A DNA stretch of 64,000 bases from Hydractinia symbiolongicarpus (Eukaryota > Cnidaria > Hydrozoa > Anthoathecata > Hydractiniidae): positions 30,881,501 to 30,945,500 of the forward strand of contig NC_079875.1 in assembly GCF_029227915.1 (NCBI RefSeq), read 5' to 3'. Shown piece by piece: positions 23,295 through 35,300 of this stretch. The stretch's first letter is position 1, and every line of letters begins with the position of its first letter. The notes below the pieces were generated by a model. That model did no database searches, had not been told where the DNA came from, and saw only the letters and a list, made by a program, of their open reading frames with translations. The translations under genes and the position numbers were made by a program.

Positions 23295-25210
23295 CTTTGT
23301 GATTACTTGTGGAATTTTTTTTTTACAAATTCAATTCTATGTGCAAAGTTTTGCCTCTCATCCCAGGGTTCCAAATGTGACCTTTTTATTAGTGACGTGA
23401 GGCGGAAGTGTTTTTGGCGCTAACATCTTCCGAAATACATCAAAATTGAATATCATAGCGTAGAAGAACCCTGGGGACGAGGTAGGAAAATGAACGCTCA
23501 GCAGAACAATTCGTCTCCCAAAAACAGTTGTTTTTTTTTGCAAATAGAATGCGCAAGTATTTGATGTGCGTGGGATATTCTTTTTAAAATGTGCGAGAAA
23601 ATTAGATTACGCGAAACTAACGAAAACGAATAACGCGTGTTAAAATTTTGTACCGCCTTTTTGCACACAAAAGTACAGAGCGCAATACAAAATTACAATT
23701 TTAGCAGTATTCCGGGAGATATGTAATACATCGGGTCGTAACGTTAACGATTTCGTAAATGACTTACAACAAAACAGTATTATTTTTCACGTAAAAATAC
23801 CGGCACTAGAAGCCACAGAATCTGCTGGAACGAATTTCGAACGAAACTCACGGGAAACAATTAAAACAAAAACAAACAAATCAAAACAGTTTTTTAATTT
23901 TATCAAGATTTATTAAATAGCTTCAATTTTGGGCAAAAAACAATAACGGTTTCTTTTCACCACACGCATTGGAAGATTACATCACTCACTCCCATTGTAC
24001 ACAATCTAAAAAAAAGAAAACATTTTCATATAGTGAAGCTTCCAGTGCCTTTAAGGGATGGCCAAGTCAATGGAATTAAAAGCACTGTTATTCATCTCAT
24101 AAATAATTAAGGCTAATTCGGAAAAGTATAAAAGAAAAACCTAAACAATTTGGCAACTTTACTAATTGTATATGCAAAGTTCCAACCATACCAACAGTTT
24201 CCAAATCTGACAAAATCATTTTAGAAGTGTTTATTTTTTCAGAATTTGATTGATGCAAGGCCAAGGGAAATTACATAAGTTTATTGTCCTAGACCCATTC
24301 CAAAACACATGCTTCTCGTCATTCAGGTTTTTTTTCAACCAACATTAATGTAATCATCCAGAGGAAATTATAATGTCTCTTGTCGTGTTGTGTTTTAGAA
24401 GCTGAGTACACAAATACAAAAATATTACAAGTGCTAAAATTTGACAATCATATTTTGCAATCAGACCCTTTTAAAAACTATGCTGAATCATGTCAATTAT
24501 TAATAGAAAAGCACCTTGGATAGGATTCTTTGTTGGGTGAATAAAATGACTGACAAATGGTTTATCGTGAATAAAATAGTAATTTTTACACAAATAATTT
24601 AAAAAATAATGAGCTTTTTTATGTGGGTTGTTCTCGAACACACGTGGGCGGTGGACAAGAAACTGCGATGTAATTTCTCTTGGTCTATTATTCCTGAGAA
24701 TATTCTAAAATAAGAGGGTGTCAATAAGCTGCAAACGCCCACATATATAAGGGCGAGTTCGGGCAACTTTTCGAATTAAATTAGCGGTTGTCTTCCAAAG
24801 CCGCCCACACTTTCCCGAACTTGCCTGGACCATTTCCAAAATTTAATTCCTTGTAACATACCTTGTGACGATAGTTGGAAAAAGGGTGTACGGACAATTA
24901 ATTCCTATTGACAATTACATTGCTGTTGGTTTGATAGCAAAAGTGGATATTTTTTTAATTACTGAACAGTTTGCTTATACAATAAATAAAAAATTGTAAT
25001 GAAAAACAGTTGGTCGGCTCACTCTAACACCCAGAGCTATTTGTTTTGTCTGCGCCCTAGCTACAGGTTTTCCTACATTTAAAAATCTGAATATATGACC
25101 GAGAGATAATTTGAGCGTGGAAAACGCTGTCTGTATCCATATGTATTCTACAAATTACTTTTAATTCTTTTACACAAAACAGAGCTCTAGCTACCTTTCG
25201 TGTGATTAAC
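23295..25210. other. No gene recognised
   Basis: Non-coding by eye. A GC-richer patch at 24640-24840 has loosely inverted CGCCCACA/GTGGGCGG words. Confidence 0.4.
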
Positions 25211-25212
25211 AG

Positions 25213-25851
25213 TTAGGGACAACTGCAAATTAGACTATTTCTCGTAAATAAGCTAGTAGCTAAATTAGGAGATTTTTAATAGCTTAACTTGGAGAGAATA
25301 GTCTATTTAGGAGATGGAAAATTTTAATCGACGATATCCTCGCAATCTTTGTTGGTCGCGCTACTATTTTTTCTGTACTACTTGCTGACTTAGTCAGCTT
25401 TGCTTAGGTCAAATTTCATAGAATTTGCATGGCGGATATAAAAGTTATACATGTGAACGTGCCCGCCAACCAAACTCGTTTTCAATCGACTAGAACAAGG
25501 TCCGGGGCGAGATTGTCTAAGTAGCTTATTTTGTCTATGATAGCGTAATTAGGACATCATAGCCTAACCATCACGCCGGAAAAAAATGTTGTGCGCATGC
25601 GGATTAGCAAACCAATTAACTAATTAAAAGCAATATCTTCAAAACGCACCATAACATTTAGGAAAATAATATTTCTACATCCGAGGAAGGTTTGTTAGAT
25701 CATATTTAACCTTAAAGATTGGTGCGACCACGGACCAGAAGGCTGTAATAAGCAAATGTAATGTTGATAGACTAGTTAGGAGATGAATTTCACGTAATTT
25801 GTCTATCATAGCCTATTTAGGCGGAATAGTCTAATTTGCAGTTGTCCCTAA
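25213..25851. mobile_element. Inverted-repeat element (non-autonomous), 639 bp
   Basis: 25213-25239 and 25825-25851 are perfect 27-bp inverted repeats beginning TTAGGGACAACTGC. Internally the words GTCTATTTAGGAGATG and relatives recur, suggesting that the ends were built from repeated subunits. No ORF with transposase features. The flanking bases do not give an unambiguous target duplication; TTA/TAA at the ends is palindromic. Confidence 0.85.
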
Positions 25852-25854
25852 AAA

Positions 25855-26560
25855 TTGATAATATTGTATTCTTACATCTTCCTAGAAACAATAAAATAAA
25901 ACACAGCTCGACGCGTTATAATTGTACAAATTACTTCAATATTTCTTTAGAAAAGGGTAGCTTACACAGGAGGACTAGCAATAAGCTATTTCAAACAAAT
26001 CGTTTTAATACTATTATTATTACAAGCTCGTGAGCTTGTATTGAAACGCAAATGTGTCCTACAAGAATGAAAATTTTTGCCTCTCTGAGCACCGACACGG
26101 GAGTAGTCGTGTGTTCGAATCTCATCTTGGTAACTAATATTACTTTTTTTTTCTTTTTACTAACTCGTAACTATGTCCGAAATAATCAATTGCAACGTCA
26201 TAGATTTAAAATTCGTACCTAAACTCTCTAAGTACTTGGAAGTCATCTAAATGACGTTTCAGGTCAAAATTGGTATTTGTTTTCGACAAAATTTGGTACA
26301 GTTAACAAAAAAAGTATGCTGAACATGATAGTGACATCAAAATTTTAATTTTTTGTCACCTAAATGCCGTTTAAGCTCATAAACGTTTCAATCGCGCGAC
26401 TTTCAACCATGAATGATACGCTTTATTTTTTGTTAGCAGAAATTGTAGAATTGGGTTGCATTTTAGATGTTTCATAGTTGTGCATTTTTAATAGCGAGAT
26501 AGTTTATGCAGCGCCTGCATATTGTTTATTTTTTAAAAAGATAAGTGTTCAAAAGCGTTA
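25855..26560. other. No gene; possible tRNA-like scrap at 26080-26125
   Basis: GTGTGTTCGAATCTCATC near 26108 resembles a B box and T arm on the plus strand, but no convincing A box or fold accompanies it. Confidence 0.3.
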
Positions 26561-27040
26561 TTTAACTCACGGCCATTTAAATCGGAGGAAACCTAGAAAT
26601 AAAGTGTGCGCATGCGCCAATTTTTAAAATCCCGTACGATAAAATTTGATGTCTTGATGACGTCATAGCTATTGACCTAACTGATTTAAATGCAATTTAC
26701 CAATCTGTAGGAGGGCTAGTGGGATAAATAGTATTTTTAACCTTGGTAAGAGTGACCACACCGTCTAAAATGTCAATCATTTCAGCCGGATTCGCGCCCA
26801 AACAAAACACAAAAAACTTAGAAGCTAGCTAGCCTTATAGCAAATATTGGTCATTTTTGTCATATATTTGCGCTAATTCTACCCGAAAGAACGGTGTAAA
26901 ATTTTTCCTGAAAGTTAAAGGAACTATTCAATGATCTAATTCCAGTTGCACTTATCTGCTGTACTTTTTTTATACGTGGTGATACAAGATTTTGCAACCA
27001 CAACTTTTAGTTGAAATTTCACTTTCGTTTTGTCACAAAG

Positions 27041-28413
27041 ATGGCTGACCCAGAGAGTCAACACAATATATATTTAACAAAACTGTGTCGAATTTGTCAG
27101 GAGCATACTGGTAAGGTCCTAAGAAATGCCTTATCCGTCAAAAAATTTTCTGAAAGAATTGAAAAAGCCTTTAGAATAGACCTAAAAGGGGACATTCCAA
27201 CATTACACCCTAGAAAAATTTCTTTAAAATGCTACTCTTTAATGAAAAATGTGGAAACCAAAAATACAACACCCATATTAAATGTGAAATCATGGTTTCC
27301 ACATAATTCAAGTGACTGTGTCACATTTGCTAATTGGGGTCTATTAAATCAAGAGGTGGAAAAAAAACCAAATCTAAAAGTGTGGGAAGACCACCGAAAG
27401 ATGGTAGTATGTGGACACGACACATGACTGAGGTGTTATACGGAAAGACTCCAGCAGATATCATACCAAAGAGATACAGCAGAGAGGATTTCTCTTGTAA
27501 TAAGTCACTGCCAGAATTTATATGCTTTTTGTGCAAGGATATTCTGAGAAGACCTGTAGGGAAAATGCCTTGTGAGCACAACTTCTGCTTAGAATGTTTG
27601 GTACCCAATATTGAAGGTAGGAGAGAAACGGACTGGAAATGCCCTCAATGCGAACTGCTTATAAAAAGCAACCAAATTAATCCATCAAAAAAGATACAAA
27701 ATCTCACAAAAATGTTATCGACCAAATGTAAAAGATGTGGTCATTTATTTAATTTGGACGAAGAAAAAGAAAAAAAACAGCATGAGGCATCGTGCATCAG
27801 TCAATCTCCAACAATTAATGATGCAAAATCTGATGAAGCAGTTTTGCAAATCATCTGGAACAAAATGGCTGAATCAAAACTTCCAAATAAAAGCATTGTA
27901 TTCAAAACAGCTGGTAGAGTAAGTACACATTTTTTTTAAGAAACTGGTTTTGTAAGGCAGGCTCAATGTTTCTTAAAAAAACAACCATTTGAGCCTGGAA
28001 TGTTTCTTAAAAACCCACATTAATATAAACTATACATATACATAACATATTTCAAATTAAATTCGAACACTGTTTATTCGGCAACAGGCAAACACAGGTG
28101 TTGACAGAAAAGGTCTATTCATTATATTCTCCATTCACATACGACATATCGTTTCTCTGGAAACTAGTTATGCTTTCTGGTGTTTCAAAAATGACGTTTG
28201 TGTGAAAAAATTTTCTGGGTGGTATATAATGAAAGCTTGAATTATTTTCAGCCATTGGTTATGACTTCAACACCAACACCTACAAAAGAAAGTGATATTG
28301 CAAGTACAAAGACCATTCAAAACAGAACCAAATTTTTAAAAAATCAATTAATTGCAACATCTGGAAAAACTAAAAATGCAATTATTAAATTTGAAAATTT
28401 GACAAGAAAATGT
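27041..28413 (+). pseudogene. RAG1-like N-terminal/RING protein, two exons
   Basis: ATG 27041 opens MADPESQHNIYLTKLCRICQ. A C-x2-C pair, then FRIDLKGDIPTLHP and LKCYSLM correspond to the zinc-binding N-terminal region of RAG1. A lysine-rich KTKSKSVGRPPKDG linker follows once a shift at the A8 run (about 27360-27368) is allowed. Then a C3HC4 RING (FICFLCKD, PCEHNFCLECL, KCPQCELL) and a C2HC finger (KCKRCGHLF ... HEASC), in RAG1 order. The donor AGA|GTAAGT at 27919 joins in phase to the acceptor ending 28251, giving TAGR|PLVMTSTPTPTKE; the second exon reads to TGA 28414-28416. RING domains of this type act as ubiquitin ligases in RAG1. Relatives in invertebrates are linked to transposons. Broken by the A-run frameshift unless that is an assembly error. 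Confidence 0.8.
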
Positions 28414-28567
28414 TGAATGATTTAGGTACCTTTTTATGAATAACTTTTCCATGTTATGCCAAAAAAAACTACAATCAAAATTCATAAAAGAGAGCTTTAT
28501 TGCTGGGTGTCATGCATATGTGCTTGAATGTTGCTGCAGAGTAATTTGCAGCCTATTTATTTTATAG

Positions 28568-28899
28568 AAACTGCAATTAAAAACTTCATGAACTATTACC
28601 GAAAAACTTGGCCAGATGCGTCGATTACGCCAAAGTTACACATGCTGGAAAATCATGCGATTGATTTTGTCAGAAGATGGGGTACAGCATTTGGTTTTTA
28701 TGGAGAGCAGGGTGCAGAGAGCATTCATCCAACATTCAACAAGTTGATGGCTACTTATTTTCAAATGAAGCCTCCCACAAAGCGATTGCAAGCAATGATG
28801 AACGAACACCTGACACGTGTCCACCCCAGGTCGCAAGTGCTTCGTCCCTCCTTAAGTTCCTGCAAAAATGAGAAAATGAGTAGGTCGGATTTTTCCTAG
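28568..28899 (+). pseudogene. RAG1-like core C-terminal exon
   Basis: After the acceptor TTTATTTTATAG (ending 28567) the frame reads AIKNFMNYYRKTWPDASITP, KLHMLENHAIDFVRRWG, FGFYGEQGAESIHPTFNKL and RLQAMMNEHLTRV, stopping at 28899. The GEQGAESIHPTFN block aligns by eye with the SEGNESGNKLFR block of RAG1 that carries the third catalytic acidic residue; candidate glutamates are at 28705-28707 and 28717-28719. I recall this C-terminal module from repeated cnidarian proteins carrying a RAG1-type N-terminus. The two catalytic aspartates expected upstream are not present between 28414 and 28567, so most of the transposase core is missing from this locus. Confidence 0.65.
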
Positions 28900-28904
28900 G
28901 GATT

Positions 28905-29700
28905 TTCAGATAGGAGCAATTAAATTTGTTCCCTGGACTAAAAAACAGTATAGCGCTACTCAACATTGCTTGCAGACCCTTTATACCACATAAGCCAACT
29001 GATGGCTTGTTCTCTTTTTTTAATTTCCAATCAATTATAAAGCACATCAATTAAATATGATTGGATAGATAAAAAGATATCACGGCATCCAAAGGAAAGG
29101 AAAAAAAATTCCTGTTTTTTTTTCTTCGACTTGTCGACTCGGGTTTTTATCACTGAAGCAAGTCAGTCGGAGGACATAACATATTTTGATGGCAGCCTTA
29201 CTGTGCGTGGCTACCATGTTATGTTTCTAGGATGTATTTCTAAAATTTATTATAATGGAATTAGATGATAGCAAATATGGCTACTTTGGGTATTTTAAAA
29301 TTTTTTGGCTACCTTTGAGCTATAATGGTGCTCACAAAAAAAAGTACAGCAACATCACTCCAATCAAAATAAGTTCTCCAAACAATACTCTATCAAAAAA
29401 AATTTACCTGATATTCCTAGTTTGGGTAGAACTTGAAATATCGTGTTCAATTTCCTTGCAACCACATTTCCAAGACGAATCCAGGTTGTCTTTTTCAGCC
29501 ATGTGTCACCGCAGCTTATCGCCAAAGGAACTTGCTATTTTGGGCTTTCGTTCATCCGGCATGGTTTATTTCTCTAAAAAAAGCTGACCAAGCTCCCTCT
29601 CTTTTCCACGGGGCCTAAAATTTTATGTTTTTTTAAAGATATTCTTCGCCAAGTCCGCATCCCTTGAGCGCAAGAAGCCATTATGGAATTCGGAAACCAC
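28905..29700. other. No gene recognised inside RAG1-like locus
   Basis: A plus ORF (29255-29587) has no motif. There are runs of T and A near 29100-29125. Confidence 0.4.
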
Positions 29701-29764
29701 GCGTGATTTTTAAAAAACCCGGCGCATGCGCACACTTTCCTTCCATCGACAGATGGCCGTGAAC

Positions 29765-30265
29765 TAACTGGTAAAGTAAAGGTGTTTCCACCAAAGTTTT
29801 CAAAAGTACATATAGGCAGAATTACTCGGGCAACTTACGGAACGTCTGGGATTTGTTAAATTCATCGGCGCACTTTAAGGGTACTAGTCACAATAACAGA
29901 TGAATGTCCAATAGTTAACATGACTTTAGGGCTTCCTGAAAAAAGGTGTTTTAAATGTAAATTAAATATTATGACGTCACAGCCTCGATTTGAAGATTTT
30001 GAACAATCCTCTTTTCGCGAATATCTCGAAAAATATAAATACGACAATCTTTGAGCGGCTTTATTACCGTTCGTAATCATTTTGTGGATGAATTACGTCA
30101 ACAAAGTATGTCGTTAGTCCTACGCGCATAGTGCGATCATGCTTTTCCGTCACTTTCACAAGAATATTTGTCATAAATAGAATGTGTCTGCAAAAATTCA
30201 CGGTTTTGACATTATTGCCGTGCCTGCGTCGGAACTTTTCCGTGATGCCAGCAGATGTAAAACGC
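29765..30265. other. Probable upstream region of the 30-kb gene
   Basis: No coding blocks. GAAATGGCGGATAT at 30287 resembles YY1-type start-proximal motifs seen also at 27039 and 32223. Confidence 0.3.
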
Positions 30266-30365
30266 GCGGGAGAATTTTTAATAGAAATGGCGGATATTTA
30301 GCGGAAATTGGAGGCAGAGAAATTCATTCCATGGTTGCATGGCAAATTATTTTTAATGCGCCTTT

Positions 30366-31686
30366 ATGCGAGGAGAGGTTTTACGTGAGATCCAGAGTGT
30401 AAGTTACCACCATGAAGGTGTCAGATACAATGCCTTCATTTCTATGTTCCCTTCTTGTGTAAACTTGAAGAAATCTCACTTTAACAGGAAGGCTAAAGAG
30501 CTTGTTTCCTTTGTTAGAAAAGGAAAATGCATGGCAATATCAGGGTGAAGTACTTAAAGGACTATTCCAGAGATGTTTGGAACAAATTCAGCAATGTAGA
30601 AAAAAATACACACACAATCCATAATTGTGAAAGATGTTCTTTTTACTACTAGAGGAAAAAATACGTTTCCTACTGCAACTGAACGCCGAAATAAAAAATA
30701 TAAAACATCAAAAAAAGTTTTCTTGGACATAACAAACACATTAGATAGTATTACAAATACAGCTATCAATACAAACACACCGTTAAATAAAAATATGTCT
30801 ATAAACACACCAATTGTGTGCAAGCAAAATACACCAGAAGCAGTGAACATAAATGCACCTTTAAATACAAACAAGTCAATAGATATAAAGACACCCATCA
30901 GGACAGAATTGGTGAGTGCTAACACCTAATAAAATGAACACACCTAAGAATAAGAAAAAAACAGGAGACAGCTCTTTCACCATCTCATTTGAAATACAGT
31001 CAACAAAATATGACATGAAATATATGAAAATTAATGCAGAAGGAGAACTTAAATCAATAAATTGGAAGTGGGATAGCATATATGACACACCGTTCACTAA
31101 AGTCCTCACATTTAATTAAATCTGTAAATTTAGTTGAGGCCAAGTCTGATTTGCAGAAAAAAAAGGAATTAGACAGCGGAACAGCAGAATAAAAAAGTCC
31201 TTGGAAAGCAAATGTTACGGAAGTGGCAAGGAAATGGAAACTGTTTTCAGGATCAGACAGTCTGCATCTTCATACAGAAAATCACGATCAATCCAGTATT
31301 TTGAGATAAAGGATGAAGCTCTCCAGAGAATCATAGGTAATAATTACTCATTCCTTTTCTTTCTCTTTCATATCAAATTTTCTTTGTAAAAACTAATTAT
31401 TTATATTCACATTTTTAGGAAAAAAACATCAATGTGGAGAAGTAAATGCAGCACTAGGTAAAAAGAAGCGGCATAGCCCAGACCCTAATAAAATAAATTT
31501 TGATAAAGCTGCGTTATTGGAAGAACTAAATAACATGGAAAAAGGATCCAAGGTATATATGTGCATGCAATTGTGTACTTTTCCAGGAAGAAATTTTTAA
31601 ATTTAATTAATAAAATTTATTTATATACAATAATAATAATAGAAGATTTGCACTGGAAATGTTTTTTTACGTTTTTGCAGTTTTAA
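30366..31686 (+). pseudogene. Unrecognised multi-exon gene with A-run frameshifts
   Basis: Coding-like blocks follow one another on the plus strand: VRYNAFISMFPSCVNLKKSH and KAKELVSFVRK; after an A-run shift (about 30525) ENAWQYQGEVLKGLFQRCLE and QIQQCR; after an A7 run (about 30600) KDVLFTTRGKNTFPTATERR and a Thr/Asn-rich segment with repeated NTP/NAP words (30730-30960) that continues across another one-base shift near 30912-30925. Last exons: 31201-31335 (EIKDEALQRIIG) is joined in phase by GTAATA...TTTTTAG to 31420-31553 (HQCGEVNAALGKKKRHSPDP). This ends AAG|GTATAT and a final acceptor TTTTTGCAG at 31680 gives F-stop at 31686. The protein would be low-complexity in the middle with a charged, helical tail. 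No domain recognised; host gene or element gene cannot be decided. Confidence 0.5.
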
Positions 31687-31689
31687 TCA

Positions 31690-32390
31690 TTCAGTACAGC
31701 AAAGATAAGCTCATGTAAATGGTCCTTGTGACGTCAATTATGCAGCCATTATGAATTTCAAAGTTCGAGAAGAATTGGAGCATGATAAAGCCGCATGAAG
31801 TGAGGTAGCTCAAAATTTGAAAGTTTATTTACAATTTTTTGCTGTACTAAACTTTTCTGTAAAAAACGAATGTTATTTTCTTAAATACTTATATGAATAG
31901 AACTTAATTAGGTAACATCATTAAAATGAGGGAACCTTTAATGTATTTACTTACTGGCTATACTTAATCTAAGAGAATACTAGCTAAATTGCTTTTCTAA
32001 TTAAGCTACTCTTTTTGTACAGAGGTGGGACTTGCACCCACAACTATTTTAGCTAGCTAATCCGCTGTGATCTACGACATTTCCAGGTATTCTTAATTAA
32101 ATATATATATAATTTTAATTATGCTTTTACTAGTAGTTTAAATATATATCGGTAATAATTTAACAAACCATGATTTTCTGTGTAATCACTACGGGTACCT
32201 TTGTCAACATCACTTTCCTGAAGATGGCGGCGCCTTCCTTCACAAACTTAAAAAATTGGCTCATCATCGATGTAGTCATACACAAAAACACCACGTCAAA
32301 ACAAACACGTCAGATAGCAAAACGCGGTATAAAATTGTGAAAAACGCGTTTTATACGTGCTTTACCCGAAATAATTCCAGACGTTCCGTA
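31690..32390. other. No gene; promoter-like and tRNA-like scraps
   Basis: A T-arm-like hairpin (GTGGGTGCAAGTCCCAC on the minus strand, near 32024-32040) has no matching A box. AAGATGGCGGCGCC at 32221 resembles a YY1-type promoter element, but no gene follows before the satellite. Confidence 0.35.
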
Positions 32391-32394
32391 AGTT

Positions 32395-35300
32395 GCCCGA
32401 GACACTTTAAAATGCCTCGTTTATCAATTTTACGGCTAAAATATATAGAACCTGAGACGAGGTTGTCGACCCTAAAGTACAAGTATCTTGTATCAATACG
32501 AAAAATTGCAAATATATAACACTTGTCTCTTTTAAATGCCTCGTTTGTCAATTCTACGACTAAAACATATAGAACCTGAGACGAGGTAGTCCTCCCTAAA
32601 TGACAATTATCTTGTATCAATACGAAAAATCGCAAATATATGACAGTCGTCACTTTGAAATGCCTCGTTTATCAATTTTACGGCTATAATATATGGAACC
32701 TGAAACGAGGTTGTTGAACCTAAAGTACATTCATGGCACACTTTGAAATGCCTCGTTTATCAATGTTACGGCTAAAAGATATAGAACCTGAGACGAGGTT
32801 GTCGACCGTAAATGACAATTATCATGTATCAATACGAAAAATCGCAAATATATGACAGTCGTCACTTTGAAATGCCTCGTTTATCAATTTTACGGCTATA
32901 ATATATGGAACCTGAAACGAGGTTGTTGAACCTAAAGTACATTCATGGCACACTTTGAAATGCCTCGTTTATCAATGTTACGGCTAAAAGATATAGAACC
33001 TGAGACGAGGTTGTCGACCGTAAATGACAATTATCATGTATCAATACAAAAAATCGCAAATTCATGGCACACTTTTAAATGCCTCGCTTGTCAATTTTAC
33101 GACTAATATATATAAAACCTGAGACGAGGTTGTCGTCCCTAAATGAAAATTATCTTGTATCAATACGAAAAATCGCAAATATATAAAACTCGTCTCTTTT
33201 AAATGCCTCGTTTGTCAATTTTACGACTAAAATATATAGAACCTGAGACGAGGTTGTCGTCCCGAAATTAGAATTATCTTGATCAATACGAAAATTCGCA
33301 AATTCATGGCACACTTTAAAATGCCTCGTTTATCAATTTTAGGGCTAAAATATATAGAGCATGAGACGAGGTTGTCGACCCTAAAGTACAAGTATCTTGT
33401 ATCAATACGAAAAATTGCAAATATATAACACTTGTCTCTTTTAAATACCTCGTTTGTCAATTCTACGACTAAAACATATAGAACCTGAGACGAGGTAGTC
33501 CTCCCTAAATGACAATTATCTTGTATTAATACGAAAAATCGCAAATATATGACAGTCGTCACTTTGAAATGCCTCGTTTATCAATTTTACGGCTATAATA
33601 TGTGGAACCTGAAACGAGGTTGTTGAACCTAAAGTACAATTATCCTGTATCAATACGAAAAATTGCAAAAAATTCATGGCACACTTTGAAATGCCTCGTT
33701 TATCAATGTTACGGCTAAAAGATATAGAACCTGAGACGAGGTTGTCGACCGTAAATGACAATTATCATGTATCAATACAAAAAATCGCAAATTTATGGCA
33801 CACTTTAAAATGCCTCGTTTTTCAACTTTACGGCAAAAATATATAGAACCTGAGACGAGGTTGTCGTCCCTAAATAACAATTATCTTGTATCTTGTTGTC
33901 GTCCCTAAATGACAATTGCCTCGTATCAATACGAAAAATTGCAAATACATGATACTCGTCACTTTGAAATGCCTCGTCTATCAATTTTACGGCTAAAATA
34001 TATAGAACCTGAGACGAGGTTGTCGACCATAAAGGACAATTATCCTGTATCAATACGAAAAACTGCAAATATATAACACTCGTCTCTTTTAAATGCCTAG
34101 TTTGTCAATTTTACGACTAAAATATATGGAACCTGAGACGAGGTTGTCGTCCCTAAATGAAAATTATCTTGTATCAATACGAAAAATCGCAAATATATAA
34201 AACTCGTCTCTTTTAAATGCCTCGTTTGTCAATTTTACGACTTAAATATAAAGAACCTGAGACGAGGTTGTCGTCCCGAAATTAGAATTATCTTGATCAA
34301 TACGAAAAATCGCAAATTCATGGCACACTTTTCAAATGCCTCGTTTATCAATTTTAGGGCTAAAATATATAGAGCATGAGACGAGGTTGTCGACCCTAAA
34401 GTACAAGTATCTTGTATCAATACGAAAAATTGCAAATATATAACACTTGTCTCTTTTAAATGCCTCGTTTGTCAATTCTACGACTAAAACATATAGAACC
34501 TGAGACGAGGTAGTCCTCCCTAAATGACAATTATCCTGTATCAATACGAAAAATCGCATATATATGACAGTCGTCACTTTGAAATGCCTCGTTTATCAAT
34601 TTTACGGCTATAATATGTGGAACCTGAAACGAGGTTGTTGAACCTAAAGTACAATTATCCTGTATCAATACGAAATTCAAGGCACACTTTGAAATGCCTC
34701 GTTTATCAATGTTACGGCTAAAAGATATAGAACCTGAGACGAGGTTGTCGTCCCTAAATGAAAATTATCTTGTATCAATACAAAAAATCGCAAATATATG
34801 ATACTCGTCACTTTGAAATGCCTCATTTATCAATTTTACGCGTAAAATATATAGAACCTGAGTCTTTGTTGACCCTAAAGTACAATTATCTTGATCAATA
34901 CGAAAAATAGCAAATACATGGCACACTTTGAAATGCCTCGTTTATCAATTTTACGACTAAAATATATAGAAACTGAGACGTTGTTGACCCTAAAGTACAA
35001 TTATCTTGATCAATACGAAAAATCGCAAATTTATGGCACACTTTAAAATGCCTCGTTTTTCAACTTTACGGCAAAAATATATAGAACCTGAGACGAGGTT
35101 GTCGTCCCTAAATAACAATTATCTTGTATCTTGTTGTCGTCCCTAAATGACAATTGCCTCGTATCAATACAAAAAATTGCAAATACATGATACTCGTCAC
35201 TTTGAAATGCCTCGTCTATCAATTTTACGGCTAAAATATATAGAACCTGAGACGAGGTTGTCGACCCTAAAGGACAATTATCCTGTATCAATACGAAAAA

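Larger units (their letters stand above)
26567..29762. mobile_element. RAG1-like locus bracketed by inverted repeats
   Basis: TCACGGCCAT (26567-26576) followed 24 bases later by AAAGTGTGCGCATGCGCC (26601-26618) is mirrored by the reverse complement of the same two blocks at 29721-29738 and 29753-29762, 14 bases apart. The AT-rich flank inside each arm is also similar. The RAG1-like exons lie between. This may be a transposon with eroded terminal repeats. Caution: GCGCATGCGC is also an NRF1-type promoter palindrome, so paired promoters are an alternative. Confidence 0.45.

Noticed and set aside
26080-26125. tRNA-like B box (GTTCGAATC)
   Set aside because: No A box or fold at the right distance.
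29255-29618. Overlapping plus ORFs of 110 and 61 codons
   Set aside because: No motif, biased to Ser/Lys runs from A/T-rich sequence; no splice or start support.
26567-29762. Calling this a ProtoRAG transposon or a RAG1/RAG2 pair
   Set aside because: No RSS-like heptamer ends, no kelch-type RAG2 partner and no catalytic core between the exons; only RAG1-like similarity can be supported.
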